This document shows positions 32,846 to 41,606 of a DNA stretch of 64,000 nucleotides, piece by piece. The translations under genes were made by a program, and so were the position numbers. The notes under the pieces were generated by a model that did no database searches, was not told where the DNA came from, and worked only from the letters and a program-made list of their open reading frames with translations. The first letter of the stretch is position 1. Each line of letters opens with the position of its first letter. The stretch is taken from assembly GCF_002192255.1 (NCBI RefSeq), contig NZ_CP021768.1, positions 1,382,001 to 1,446,000 on the forward strand. The letters are read 5' to 3'. The DNA is from Stenotrophomonas sp. WZN-1. GTDB lineage: Bacteria; Pseudomonadota; Gammaproteobacteria; Xanthomonadales; Xanthomonadaceae.

Positions 32846-34408
32846 ATGAAACCCTGGATTGAAGGAGCCGTGCTGCTGGCGTGCACGACCATGGCGAGCG
32901 CTGCCACCCCCGCGCAGCTGCAGGACCTGGATGCGACCGTCGAGCGCGTGCGCGCGCAGTTCGACGTGCCCGGCATTGCCGTGGCGGTGGTCAAGGATGG
33001 CGAGGTGGTGCTGGAGCGCGGCTGGGGCGTGCGCGAGCAGGGCAAGCCGGAGCCGGTGCAGGCCGACACGCTGTTCGCGATCGCTTCCAACACCAAGGCG
33101 TTCACCGCCACCTCGCTGAACCTGCTGGCCGAGGACGGCAAGCTGAAGATGGACGACAAGGTGATCGACCACCTGCCGTCGTTCCGCATGTCCGACCCGT
33201 TCGTGACCGGGCAGATGACGATCCGCGACCTGCTGTCGCATCGCAGTGGCCTGAGCCTGGGCGCCGGTGACCTGCTGTTCTGGCCGACCACCTCCTACAG
33301 CAACGCCGAAGTGGTGCAGCGGCTGGGCAAGGTGCCGCTGAAGGGCGGTTTCCGCGAGAGCTACGCCTACGACAACATCCTGTACGCGGTTGCCCAGCAG
33401 GTGATCGAGCACGTCTCCGGCATGAGCTACCAGCAGTTCCTGCAGACCCGCATCTTCGACAAGGTGGGCATGGCCGGCACGCGCTACAACGCCGACCACC
33501 TGAAGCCAGGTGACAAGGCGGCGGTCGGCCACGCCAAGTACGATTTCAAGGACCTGCGCACCGTCGCACCACTGACCTGGTCGAACAATGCCGGCGCCGG
33601 TGGCATCTATTCCAGTGCGCACGACATGGCACGCTGGATGCAGGTGCAGCTGGCCGAAGGCAAGCTGGCCGACGGCACTGCGCTGTTCAGTGAAAAGAGC
33701 CAGCAGCAGATGTGGCGGATGATCACCCCGCAGTCGATCCCGGCGCCGAGCGTGCCGGAGCTGGCACCGGCGCGGGCCAACTTCGCCGGCTACGGCGAAG
33801 GCTGGAGCCTGAGCGATTTCCGCGGGCAGAAACTGGTCTGGCACACCGGTGGCTGGCCGGGCATGGTTTCGCGGCTGACCCTGGTGCCGGGCGAGAAGCT
33901 GGGCGTGGTGGTGCTGACCAACCAGGAAGTGGGCGCGGCGTTCAATGCGATCACCCTGAGCGTGCTGGATGCCTATCTGAGCGGCGAGAAGCACGACTGG
34001 GTGGATGCCTATGCCAAGGCCGTGGCCAAGGGCCAGGACAAGGCCGACGAGGCCTGGGCCAAGCATCAGGGCGCGCGCGACAAGGGCAGCACGCCATCGC
34101 TGCCGCTGGCCGGCTACACCGGCACGTTCCGCGACCGCTGGTATGGCGACATGCAGGTCAGTGCCGAGGGCAGGGGCCTGCGCCTGCGCTTCATGAAGAC
34201 CGCGCAGCTGAGCGGCCGCCTGGAGCACTGGCAGCACGACACCTTCATCGTGCGCTGGGACGACCGCTCGCTCAACGCCGATGCGTTCGTGAACTTCAGC
34301 CTGGACCCGGACGGCAAGGTGCGCGAGGTGCGCATGCAGTCGATCTCCGACCTGACCGATTTCAGCTTCGATTTCCAGGACCTGCTGTTCACCCCCTTGG
34401 CCCGGTAG
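32846..34408 (+). CDS. Secreted class C beta-lactamase-like serine hydrolase
   Basis: The product is 520 residues. A signal peptide (VLLACTTMASAA) is followed by a beta-lactamase/transpeptidase fold with S81-N-T-K84, Y175-D-N177 and H333-T-G-G (the KTG box). The C-terminal part (about 410-520) is a DUF3471-type lipocalin-like domain (AGYTGTFRDRWYGDMQV). Members of this group are mostly esterases or peptidases rather than true beta-lactamases. It stands alone and is followed by paired SMAG elements. Confidence 0.87.
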   Translation: MKPWIEGAVLLACTTMASAATPAQLQDLDATVERVRAQFDVPGIAVAVVKDGEVVLERGWGVREQGKPEPVQADTLFAIASNTKAFTATSLNLLAEDGKLKMDDKVIDHLPSFRMSDPFVTGQMTIRDLLSHRSGLSLGAGDLLFWPTTSYSNAEVVQRLGKVPLKGGFRESYAYDNILYAVAQQVIEHVSGMSYQQFLQTRIFDKVGMAGTRYNADHLKPGDKAAVGHAKYDFKDLRTVAPLTWSNNAGAGGIYSSAHDMARWMQVQLAEGKLADGTALFSEKSQQQMWRMITPQSIPAPSVPELAPARANFAGYGEGWSLSDFRGQKLVWHTGGWPGMVSRLTLVPGEKLGVVVLTNQEVGAAFNAITLSVLDAYLSGEKHDWVDAYAKAVAKGQDKADEAWAKHQGARDKGSTPSLPLAGYTGTFRDRWYGDMQVSAEGRGLRLRFMKTAQLSGRLEHWQHDTFIVRWDDRSLNADAFVNFSLDPDGKVREVRMQSISDLTDFSFDFQDLLFTPLAR

Positions 34409-34460
34409 ATGCCAACCTTGGTTGGCCTGCGGTAGGGCGCCCACCAAGGTGGGCGACTAC
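34404..34460. repeat. Two SMAG-like palindromes in a row
   Basis: GTAG-ATGCCAACC/GGTTGGC (34404-34425) overlaps the stop codon of the hydrolase gene. GTAG-GGCGCCCACC-AA-GGTGGGCGACTAC (34432-34460) follows directly. Confidence 0.8.
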
Positions 34461-34539
34461 CGGGGGATCAGGCGATCATCGGCTGGCGTACACATCCGGC
34501 GTGGGATACTTCGCCGCTTGCAAGAGGCGAGGGAGTGCG

Positions 34540-36372
34540 ATGTTCCGTTGGTTTGAATCCCTGATCCCGGTGTTCCCGCCCGTGGATGGGCGCATGCCAC
34601 CGCGCAAGGTGCTGCCGTTCTACCTGCACTACCTGCGCCCGGTGTGGCCGGTGCTGCTGGCTACCCTGATCGCCGGCCTTCTGCTGGCGCTGGTGGAAGT
34701 GGCGATGTTCGACTACCTGGGCCGCATCATCGACATGGTCGCCGAGCAGCCAGGGGCCGATTTCTTCAAGCGCCACGCCAATGAACTGGGCTGGATGCTG
34801 TTCATCACGGTCATCGCGCGGCCGATCCTGGTCGGCCTGCACAACCTGCTGGTCAACCAGGCCATCGTGCCCGGCCTGAGCAACCGCTCGCGCTGGCTGA
34901 TGCACAACTACGTGGTGCGGCAGAGCCTGAGCTTCTTCCAGAACGACTTCGCCGGCAGCGTTGCCAACCGGGTGATGCAGACCGGCACCTCGCTGCGCGA
35001 ATCGGCCGTGCAGATGGTCGATTCGCTCTGGTACATCGTGGTCTATACCGGCACCGCGCTGTACCTGTTCGCGCAGGCCGACTGGCGGCTGATGGTGCCG
35101 CTGATCCTGTGGCTGCTGGCGTATGCGGTGATCATGGTCTACTTCGTGCCGCGCGCGAAGGAACGGGCCTGGATCGCTTCCGAGGCACGTTCCAAGGCGA
35201 TGGGCCGCATCGTCGATGGCTACACCAACATTCCCACGTTGAAGCTGTTCGCCCATGGCGGGCGCGAGCAGGCCTACGTCGCCGAGTCGATCCAGGAACT
35301 GGCGGTCAAGCACCGCGCGCAGACCCGGGTGACCACCGGCATGGACCTGACCATCGCCATCGTCAACGGTTTCCTGATTGCCGGCACCTGCGGGCTGGCG
35401 TTGTGGCTGTGGAACGGCGGGCACATCACCGTCGGCGCGATTACCCTGGCCACCGGCCTGGTGATCCGCATCCACAACATGTCCGGGTGGATCATGTGGA
35501 CCATCAACGGCATCTTCGAGGACATCGGCACGGTGCAGGACGGCATCACCACCATCGCCCAGCCGCTGACCGTGCAGGACCGCGAGGATGCGGTGCCATT
35601 GCAGGTAACCCGTGGTGGCGTGCATTTCCAGGACATCCACTTCCACTACGGCAAGAAGGGCGGCGTGATCGCCGGCCTCGACCTGGTGGTGAAGCCCGGC
35701 GAGAAGATCGGCCTGGTCGGTCCTTCCGGTGCCGGCAAGTCGACCCTGGTCAACGTACTGCTGCGCCTGTACGACCTGGAAAGCGGCCGCATCCAGATCG
35801 ACGGCCAGGACATTGCCTACGTCACCCAGGAAAGCCTGCGCCAGCAGATCGGCGTGGTCACCCAGGACACCTCGCTGCTGCATCGCTCGATCCGCGACAA
35901 CCTGCTGTACGGCCGTCCCGACGCGACCGATGAGCAGTTGCGCGCAGCCGTGGCCAAGGCGCGTGCCGAAGCCTTCATCGATACGCTGGTGGACGGGCAG
36001 GGGCGTCGTGGCTACGACGCACATGTCGGCGAGCGCGGCGTGAAGCTGTCCGGCGGCCAGCGCCAGCGCATCGCCATTGCCCGCGTGCTGCTGAAGGACG
36101 CACCGATCCTGGTGCTGGATGAGGCGACCTCGGCGCTGGATTCGGAAGTGGAAGCGGCGATCCAGGACAGCCTGGACGAGCTGATGGGCGGCAAGACGGT
36201 GATCGCGATCGCACACCGGTTGTCGACCATCGCGCGCATGGACCGGCTGGTGGTGATGGACCAGGGCCGCATCGTCGAGACCGGCACCCACGGCGAGCTG
36301 ATTACGGCCGGTGGCCTGTACGCGCGGTTGTGGGCGCGGCAGACCGGTGGTTTCGTGGCCGCCGATCAATGA
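34540..36372 (+). CDS. ABC transporter with fused permease and ATPase
   Basis: The product is 610 residues, a half-transporter. Six membrane helices lie at about residues 35-325. The nucleotide-binding domain has Walker A GPSGAGKST (about 394-402), Q loop, signature LSGGQ (503-507), Walker B ILVLDEA and the H loop AHRLST. It resembles MsbA/lipid- or drug-exporting half-transporters and should act as a dimer in the inner membrane. The start is set by GAGGCGAGGGA. Its stop overlaps the agp start by 4 bp (ATGA). Confidence 0.87.
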   Translation: MFRWFESLIPVFPPVDGRMPPRKVLPFYLHYLRPVWPVLLATLIAGLLLALVEVAMFDYLGRIIDMVAEQPGADFFKRHANELGWMLFITVIARPILVGLHNLLVNQAIVPGLSNRSRWLMHNYVVRQSLSFFQNDFAGSVANRVMQTGTSLRESAVQMVDSLWYIVVYTGTALYLFAQADWRLMVPLILWLLAYAVIMVYFVPRAKERAWIASEARSKAMGRIVDGYTNIPTLKLFAHGGREQAYVAESIQELAVKHRAQTRVTTGMDLTIAIVNGFLIAGTCGLALWLWNGGHITVGAITLATGLVIRIHNMSGWIMWTINGIFEDIGTVQDGITTIAQPLTVQDREDAVPLQVTRGGVHFQDIHFHYGKKGGVIAGLDLVVKPGEKIGLVGPSGAGKSTLVNVLLRLYDLESGRIQIDGQDIAYVTQESLRQQIGVVTQDTSLLHRSIRDNLLYGRPDATDEQLRAAVAKARAEAFIDTLVDGQGRRGYDAHVGERGVKLSGGQRQRIAIARVLLKDAPILVLDEATSALDSEVEAAIQDSLDELMGGKTVIAIAHRLSTIARMDRLVVMDQGRIVETGTHGELITAGGLYARLWARQTGGFVAADQ

Positions 36373-37574
36373 TTGCGCTGCTGTTGGCACTCAGCCTGGC
36401 GACCACGGCCGCAACTGCGGCGCCGGACCCCATGCAAGGCGACCAGCTCGAGCAGGTGGTCCTGCTCAGCCGCCACAACCTGCGCGCGCCGGTGGTGGCA
36501 TCGGGCGCGCTGGCCAATGCCACGCCAGAGCGCTGGCCAGGCTGGGACGTCGCCTCAGGCGAGCTGACCACCAAGGGTGGCGTGCTGGAGGTCTACATGG
36601 GCCGCTACATCGGCCAGTGGCTGCGCCAGGCACAGCTGCTGCCGCCGTCGGATTGCCCGCAGCCGGGTGACTTCCACGCTCACGCCAACAGCCTGCAGCG
36701 CACCCAGGCCACCGCGCAGTTCTTCGTTGCTGGTGCCTTCCCGGGCTGCCATGTTGCGGTTGAGCAGCGCATGCCGCTGGGCACGATGGACCCGCTGTTC
36801 AATCCGGTGATCCACCGGGATGACGCGGCATTCCGTGCACGTGCGGTGTCGGCGATGCAGCAGGCGCTGGCCGCCACCGATCTGGCTCCGGCGCTGTCCG
36901 TCGTGGAGGCGATCACCCGCTATCCGCAGTCGGCGGCATGCAGTGCGCACAGCGACTGCCGTCTGGCGCTGACCGACACCAGCTTCAGTGCAGCCCCGGG
37001 CAACGAGCCACGCGTCTCCGGATCACTGGCCCTGGCCAGCGGACTGGTCGATGCCTTGTTGATGGAGCACTACCAGGGAAGTGGCATTCCCCGCGAAGGC
37101 TGGGGCCGATTGAACACGGAGGTCCAATGGCAGGCGCTGGCGCAGATCCGCAACCGCTACCAGGACATCCTGTTCGGAACACCCGAGGTGGCGCGGGATG
37201 TGGCCGGGCCGTTGCTGGCACGCGTGGATGCGTTGTTGGAAGATCCCGCATCGCCGAAAGTGAGCCTGCTGGTCGGTCACGATTCCAATATCGGTTCCGT
37301 ACTGGCGGCGCTCGGAATCACGGACTACACGTTGCCGGGCCAGTACGAGAAGACGCCGATCGGCGGCCTGCTGCAGTTCGAACGCTGGCGTGATCATGGG
37401 GCCGGCGAAGTGCGTTATCGCTTGGTGTATGTCTATCCCACGCGCGAGCAGTTGCGTGGTTCGATCCCGTTGACCGACGCGCAGCCGCCGGGGCGGGTGG
37501 AGCTGGTGCTGCCGGGCTGTGGGCAGTCGGGCTGCAGTGAAGCGCAGTTCGAGAACCTGCTGCATTCACCTTGA
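36369..37574 (+). CDS. agp: Periplasmic glucose-1-phosphatase (histidine acid phosphatase)
   Basis: The product is 401 residues with a signal peptide (LLLALSLATTAATAA). The RHGxRxP motif of acid phosphatases appears as RHNLRAP (35-41), the exact variant in E. coli Agp; proton donor H304-D305 is in VGHDSNI. Long stretches such as LTTKGGVLEVYMG, ANSLQRTQATAQFF and GTMDPLFNPVI also read as Agp. It hydrolyses glucose-1-phosphate in the periplasm. The 4-bp overlap with the ABC exporter gene means coupled translation, an unusual partner for agp. Confidence 0.9.
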   Translation: MIALLLALSLATTAATAAPDPMQGDQLEQVVLLSRHNLRAPVVASGALANATPERWPGWDVASGELTTKGGVLEVYMGRYIGQWLRQAQLLPPSDCPQPGDFHAHANSLQRTQATAQFFVAGAFPGCHVAVEQRMPLGTMDPLFNPVIHRDDAAFRARAVSAMQQALAATDLAPALSVVEAITRYPQSAACSAHSDCRLALTDTSFSAAPGNEPRVSGSLALASGLVDALLMEHYQGSGIPREGWGRLNTEVQWQALAQIRNRYQDILFGTPEVARDVAGPLLARVDALLEDPASPKVSLLVGHDSNIGSVLAALGITDYTLPGQYEKTPIGGLLQFERWRDHGAGEVRYRLVYVYPTREQLRGSIPLTDAQPPGRVELVLPGCGQSGCSEAQFENLLHSP

Positions 37575-37684
37575 AAGCGGCATGGATGGGAGCGTCGCAT
37601 TGTGATGAGACGGAAGCAGCTTCGCGTCCCGTATGCTTGGATTCGGGTAGTCTCCAGAGATCAAACAAGCGATCTCGGTGAATC

Positions 37685-37921
37685 ATGAACATTACGGGCT
37701 TTCCTGTAATGGACGGTGATGGAGATGAAATATGGGCGGATCCCCATGGCAGCAACATTGCCTTTACGTGTTTTGATCGTGGATATCCGGTGGTGGCCGA
37801 TGCCTCGGAGAACCAACGTGGGAGCGATGAGGATTGTCCCGCTGCCTGCCGCGGCTGTGGTGTGGAGTACTTCCTCGATTTGAGACTGAACTCGAGGAAG
37901 CTGTATATCCACATGGTCTGA
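37685..37921 (+). CDS. Small Cys-rich protein, possible zinc ribbon
   Basis: The product is 78 residues. CPAACRGCG plus the earlier FTCFDRGYPV could form a metal site, with text such as GDEIWADPHGSNIAF and DLRLNSRKLYIHMV on either side. I recognise no named family. The codon usage is more AT-rich than the neighbouring genes, and the upstream spacer is also AT-richer. A weak ribosome site precedes the ATG. It may be a single acquired gene. Confidence 0.5.
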   Translation: MNITGFPVMDGDGDEIWADPHGSNIAFTCFDRGYPVVADASENQRGSDEDCPAACRGCGVEYFLDLRLNSRKLYIHMV

Positions 37922-37940
37922 TTGACTGGCGGCAGAAGCG

Positions 37941-37960
37941 GTGCGAACCAAGGTTCGCAC
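37941..37960. repeat. REP-like palindrome GTGCGAACC/GGTTCGCAC
   Basis: A perfect 20-bp palindrome, GTGCGAACCAAGGTTCGCAC, the same core as at 1716-1739. Confidence 0.8.
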
Positions 37961-37994
37961 CCACCGGGATGGCAGGCCGCAACTGCCAGAACAG

Positions 37995-38025
37995 AAAACG
38001 GCCCGGGTCTCCCCGGGCCGTTTTT
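37995..38025. terminator. Bidirectional intrinsic terminator
   Basis: AAAACGGCCCGGG-TCTC-CCCGGGCCG followed by TTTTT, with A residues on the other flank. It lies between the small Cys-rich gene (+) and the DUF885 gene (-) and can serve both. Confidence 0.9.
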
Positions 38026-38046
38026 CTTCGCCTCACACCGGCTCAA

Positions 38047-39855
38047 TCACTCGATCGGCTGGTCCAGCATCAGCTGGCGTGCGAAACGCACCGGCGGAGC
38101 GCCGTAGGACAGCACCTGGTCGTGGTACGCCTTCAGGTTGAACTTGTCGCCCAGCTTCTCCTGCACCGCCTTGCGGGTGTCGAAGTGTTCCTGCGCACCG
38201 ACGAAGTAGGTCGGCAGCTGCGCCGACGTCAGCTGCGCGCGCACCCACTTGCCGGCGGCTTCGCTTTCCTGCTGGAATGCGTCGTGGGTCATCAGGTGCA
38301 TCGCCTTCTCGCGATCCCAGTTGTCCACGTGCACGCCCTGGTCGAGGATCGCGTTGGAGATCGTGCGCAGGTAGAACTTCAGCTGCACCAGGTGGAACAG
38401 CGGGTCGTTGTCGAGGTAACCCTGCTCCTGCATCATGCGCTCGGTGTAGACCGCCCAGCCTTCGGCGAACAGGCCCGAACGCAGCACCGCACGCAGGGTG
38501 GAGGGGAACTTGGCCGAGTGCCAGCCTTCCAGATAATGGCCCGGGGTGCCTTCGTGGATGCTCAGCAGGTGGATCATGCGCGAGTTGTATTCACGCAGGA
38601 ACGAGTCGACCTGCTTCTCGTTCCAGTCGTCCGGAATCGGCGACACGGCGTAGAAGGTCTTCAGGTTCTTGTCCAGCGGGCCCGGCGAATCGCAGTAGGC
38701 CACGGCCACGCCACGCTGGAATTCCGGCATCAGGATGATGTCCACCGGCGCATCGGGCAGGGTCACCAGATCGTGCTCGCGCACGAATGCGGTGGATTGC
38801 TCCAGCGCGGCCTTGGCGTCGTCGACCACCTTGTCGCGCGCCGGCTTGTCGGCGTAGGCCAGTTCCAGTGCGGCCTCGATTGCCTTCTGCTGCTGCTCGT
38901 CGGTCGGCTGGGCCGGCATTTCCGGCGCACCCGGCTTGTCCTTCAGCACGGTCTGCGCGATGCCGTACATGTCTTCGCGCACGCGCTTGAGTTCGGCGCG
39001 TGCACGCTCACCGATCTCCTGGCGCGACAGCGAGGAGCTCAGCGCGAACTTCAGCTTCTGGTCGTACTTTTCCGCACCGATGCGGAAGTCGCCCTTGGCG
39101 TTCGGCACCAGGGTCTTGTCCAGCCAGGCCTGCTGTTCGTCCACGGCCTTCTTCAGGCCGTCGATGGCGGCCTGCAGGCGCTGCTGGTCGGCCTGCGGCA
39201 GTTCACCGATGTGCGGGGTGATGAAGGTATCGACGATGCTGAGGATGCCCTTGTTCTGCTTGGCCACCGTCTCGGCATGGATCTTCGGTACACGCGCCGG
39301 ATCCAGGTTCTCGCGTGCCTGGGCGAAGATCGCCGGCAGCTTTTCCATGCGCGCGGTGGCCGACTTCAGGCGCTCCGGCAGCGGCGCGAACTCGCGCGCC
39401 ATCAGGCCGTAGATCGCGCTGCCGGCGATGCCGTTGTACAGCTGCGGGTCCCACTTGCCGGACTGCAGCACTTCGGCGTTCCAGATTTCCGACTGCAGCT
39501 GGTTGCGCAGGATCGCAGCGTCCACCTGGTTCTCGCGGCCCAGCTTGGCCACCTCGATCTTGTCCAGCTCGCCCAGCAATGCCTTGTAGGCGGCCACGGT
39601 CTTCTGCTGGCCGGCGGCACTCAGGTCGTCCAGCTCGCTGTCGTAGCGGTGGTCACCGATCTGGGTGGCGCTGACCGGCGAGAGCTGCATCCAGGTGTCC
39701 AGGGCGCGCTTGGACAGGTCGGCGAAGGCGGCATCGACCGCCGCGTCACCGGCCTGCTGGCTGGCGGCCGGGGTGGAACCGTTGGTCGGGGCGTCGGCCG
39801 GCTGGCAACCGGCCAGGGCGGCGACCAGGGCGAGGGCAAGAAGATGCGGGCGCAT
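38047..39855 (-). CDS. DUF885 lipoprotein, probable metallopeptidase
   Basis: The product is 602 residues. The signal ends in a lipobox (LAGC, C17), so it is likely membrane-tethered. The DUF885 core has H434-E435-GTPGH440-YLE and FAEGWAVYTE, which together resemble the zinc site of M1/M32-type gluzincins. Such proteins are predicted metallopeptidases of the periplasm; none is well studied in this genus. It is single-gene, with a terminator-like hairpin at its 3' end. Confidence 0.82.
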   Translation of the reverse strand: MRPHLLALALVAALAGCQPADAPTNGSTPAASQQAGDAAVDAAFADLSKRALDTWMQLSPVSATQIGDHRYDSELDDLSAAGQQKTVAAYKALLGELDKIEVAKLGRENQVDAAILRNQLQSEIWNAEVLQSGKWDPQLYNGIAGSAIYGLMAREFAPLPERLKSATARMEKLPAIFAQARENLDPARVPKIHAETVAKQNKGILSIVDTFITPHIGELPQADQQRLQAAIDGLKKAVDEQQAWLDKTLVPNAKGDFRIGAEKYDQKLKFALSSSLSRQEIGERARAELKRVREDMYGIAQTVLKDKPGAPEMPAQPTDEQQQKAIEAALELAYADKPARDKVVDDAKAALEQSTAFVREHDLVTLPDAPVDIILMPEFQRGVAVAYCDSPGPLDKNLKTFYAVSPIPDDWNEKQVDSFLREYNSRMIHLLSIHEGTPGHYLEGWHSAKFPSTLRAVLRSGLFAEGWAVYTERMMQEQGYLDNDPLFHLVQLKFYLRTISNAILDQGVHVDNWDREKAMHLMTHDAFQQESEAAGKWVRAQLTSAQLPTYFVGAQEHFDTRKAVQEKLGDKFNLKAYHDQVLSYGAPPVRFARQLMLDQPIE

Positions 39856-39967
39856 CGGCGTTCCTGTACAGGGTCAAACCCCGAGCATAGGGCCCCGGGG
39901 CTGCTTTGTCCCCGTGCCATAGGATTACCATGGTGGCAGACAAGGACTCTCCAGCGGAGCGCAGGAC

Positions 39968-40324
39968 ATGGAATACCAGGGAAGCTGCCATTGCGGCAGG
40001 ATCGCATTCACCGTACAGGCCGGGGCGCCGATCAGCGACGTCATCGACTGCAACTGCTCGATGTGCCGCCGCCGCGGCAGCCTGCTGTGGTTCGCGCCGC
40101 GTGCGGCGTTCCAGCTGACCACCGACCCGGCGGACGTGGCCACCTATCATTTCAACAAGGCCCACATCGATCATCACCATTGCCGTGAGTGCGGCGTTGC
40201 GCCGTACAGCGAAGCGGTGGACCCGCGCACAGGTACGCCGATGGTGGCGGTGAACGTGCGCTGCGTGCCGCAGGTGGATCTGGGCACGTTGGCGGTGATG
40301 TCCTATGACGGAGCCGCACTGTGA
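39968..40324 (+). CDS. GFA-family zinc-binding protein
   Basis: The product is 118 residues. The GFA zinc pattern is complete: CHCG near the N-terminus, CNCSMCRR, then HCRECG. This family was named for glutathione-dependent formaldehyde activation, but many members have other or unknown roles. Its stop overlaps the GTG start of the next gene by 4 bp (GTGA), so both are one operon. Confidence 0.85.
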   Translation: MEYQGSCHCGRIAFTVQAGAPISDVIDCNCSMCRRRGSLLWFAPRAAFQLTTDPADVATYHFNKAHIDHHHCRECGVAPYSEAVDPRTGTPMVAVNVRCVPQVDLGTLAVMSYDGAAL

Positions 40325-41124
40325 GGCCGGTGCGTGCGTGGACGCGTGTGGTGACGATGCCGGTACTGCTGATGGCGCTGGCGGCCTGTGCCAAACACGG
40401 CGATGCGGCGGCCGATGCAGGCGCCACTGCCGCCGAAGCTGCCGTTGCTTCACCGGAAGGCGCATTCCTCGCCTATGAACACGACGTGCAGGTGCAGCTG
40501 GAAGCGGCGCAGATCGCGCCCCGCATCCAGCAGGTGGCACAGGCCTGCCAGAGCGCGAAGTTCGGTGATTGTGCGGTGCTGCAGGTCGACCAGCGCAGTG
40601 GCGAGCAGCCCAGCGGCGAGGTGAAGGTACGCATCGCGCCGAAGGGCACCGAGCCGCTGATCGCGATGGCCGGCGAGGGCGGCAAGCAGCAGTCGCGCAA
40701 CACGCGCGCCGAAGACCTCGCACAGGCTGTGGCCGACACCGCGCTGACCAAGGCGCGGCTGGAGAAGGAACATGCGCGGCTGCTGTCCTACCAGGACCGC
40801 AAGGACCTGAAGATCGAGGACCTGATGGCGATCACCACACGCCTGTCGGAGATCGAGGCCGGTGTCGAGCAGGCCAGCAGGGATGCCGCGCAGCAGCGCC
40901 GGCGCATCGATACCCAGCTGGTGACGATCCACTTCGATACCACGTCCGGCCAGCGCAGCCGCAGCGAGATCGGTGAGGCGCTGAGCGAATCGGGCAGCAT
41001 CCTCAGCACCAGCATTGCGTTCCTGATCCGCGCTGCGGCCGCGCTGCTGCCGGTAGCGGTGCTGGCCCTGGTCGTGGCCTGGGGGGCGCGGGCGTGGTGG
41101 CGTCGCCGCCGTCGCAAGCCCTGA
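40321..41124 (+). CDS. DUF4349 lipoprotein with C-terminal membrane helix
   Basis: The product is 267 residues starting at GTG. It has a lipobox (LAAC, C23), a DUF4349 domain (about 50-215) containing a heptad-like helix (ALTKARLEKEHARLLSYQDR), then a membrane helix (about 230-255) and a basic tail. It is anchored at both ends, so it probably sits in the periplasm against the inner membrane. Function unknown. Confidence 0.8.
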   Translation: MRPVRAWTRVVTMPVLLMALAACAKHGDAAADAGATAAEAAVASPEGAFLAYEHDVQVQLEAAQIAPRIQQVAQACQSAKFGDCAVLQVDQRSGEQPSGEVKVRIAPKGTEPLIAMAGEGGKQQSRNTRAEDLAQAVADTALTKARLEKEHARLLSYQDRKDLKIEDLMAITTRLSEIEAGVEQASRDAAQQRRRIDTQLVTIHFDTTSGQRSRSEIGEALSESGSILSTSIAFLIRAAAALLPVAVLALVVAWGARAWWRRRRRKP

Positions 41125-41144
41125 TCGAACCGCGCCCCGTGTTC

Positions 41145-41241
41145 GCCGGGCATGGCCCGGCGCTACCGGAACAGACGGTGCATGGCCCGGCGTTACCGGG
41201 GTGCTTCGAGCATCGGGTAGCGCCGGGCCATGCCCGCCGGG
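41145..41241. repeat. Cluster of SMAG-like palindromes (CGCCGGGC stem)
   Basis: GCCGGGCATGGCCCGGCGCTAC (41145-41166) and GTAGCGCCGGGCCATGCCCG (41217-41236) are inverted copies. A shortened copy, CATGGCCCGGCGTTAC, lies between them. The cluster separates convergent genes. Confidence 0.85.
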
Positions 41242-41244
41242 TCC

Positions 41245-41538
41245 TCAGCCCTCGTCCGTCTCGTATTCGACGAACACATCCAGTTCCAGTGCCAGCTCCT
41301 GCACGGCATCGCGCACCTTCTGCGCGGTGCTTTCATTGCCGACTTCCACTTCCAGCTCGTGGATGCCCGGGCCGATGTCATCGGACAGCCCGGCCGAACT
41401 GGAATCGTCGTCGTCCATGTGCGGCATCAGGTCGTCGGTTTCCTCGACATGTTCGATGCCATCCAGGCCAAGCAGCAGGTCGCTGATGGCACGGGCGTCG
41501 TCTTCGGTTCCGGTGATGCGCAGTCGCAGCATGGCCAT
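41245..41538 (-). CDS. Small acidic hypothetical protein
   Basis: The product is 97 residues, rich in Asp and Glu (MDDDDSSSAGLSDD). The two alpha/beta halves (LRLRITGTEDDARAISDLL and HELEVEVGNESTAQKVRDAV) suggest a ferredoxin-like fold. No family recognised. Either Met at 41538 or 41532 may be the start. It is flanked by the SMAG cluster and by the lysR gene. Confidence 0.6.
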   Translation of the reverse strand: MAMLRLRITGTEDDARAISDLLLGLDGIEHVEETDDLMPHMDDDDSSSAGLSDDIGPGIHELEVEVGNESTAQKVRDAVQELALELDVFVEYETDEG

Positions 41539-41606
41539 GGCATAGGTACGTTGTGGGTTCGCCAGCAGCCTAGCCAGCGTGAAGCAAAGAGCGGGTGAGG
41601 GCGCAG

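Noticed and set aside
32846..34408. True AmpC beta-lactamase
   Set aside because: Although SxxK, YxN and HTG are present, the extra C-terminal DUF3471-type domain and length (520 residues) fit the broad serine hydrolase group; resistance is not supported.
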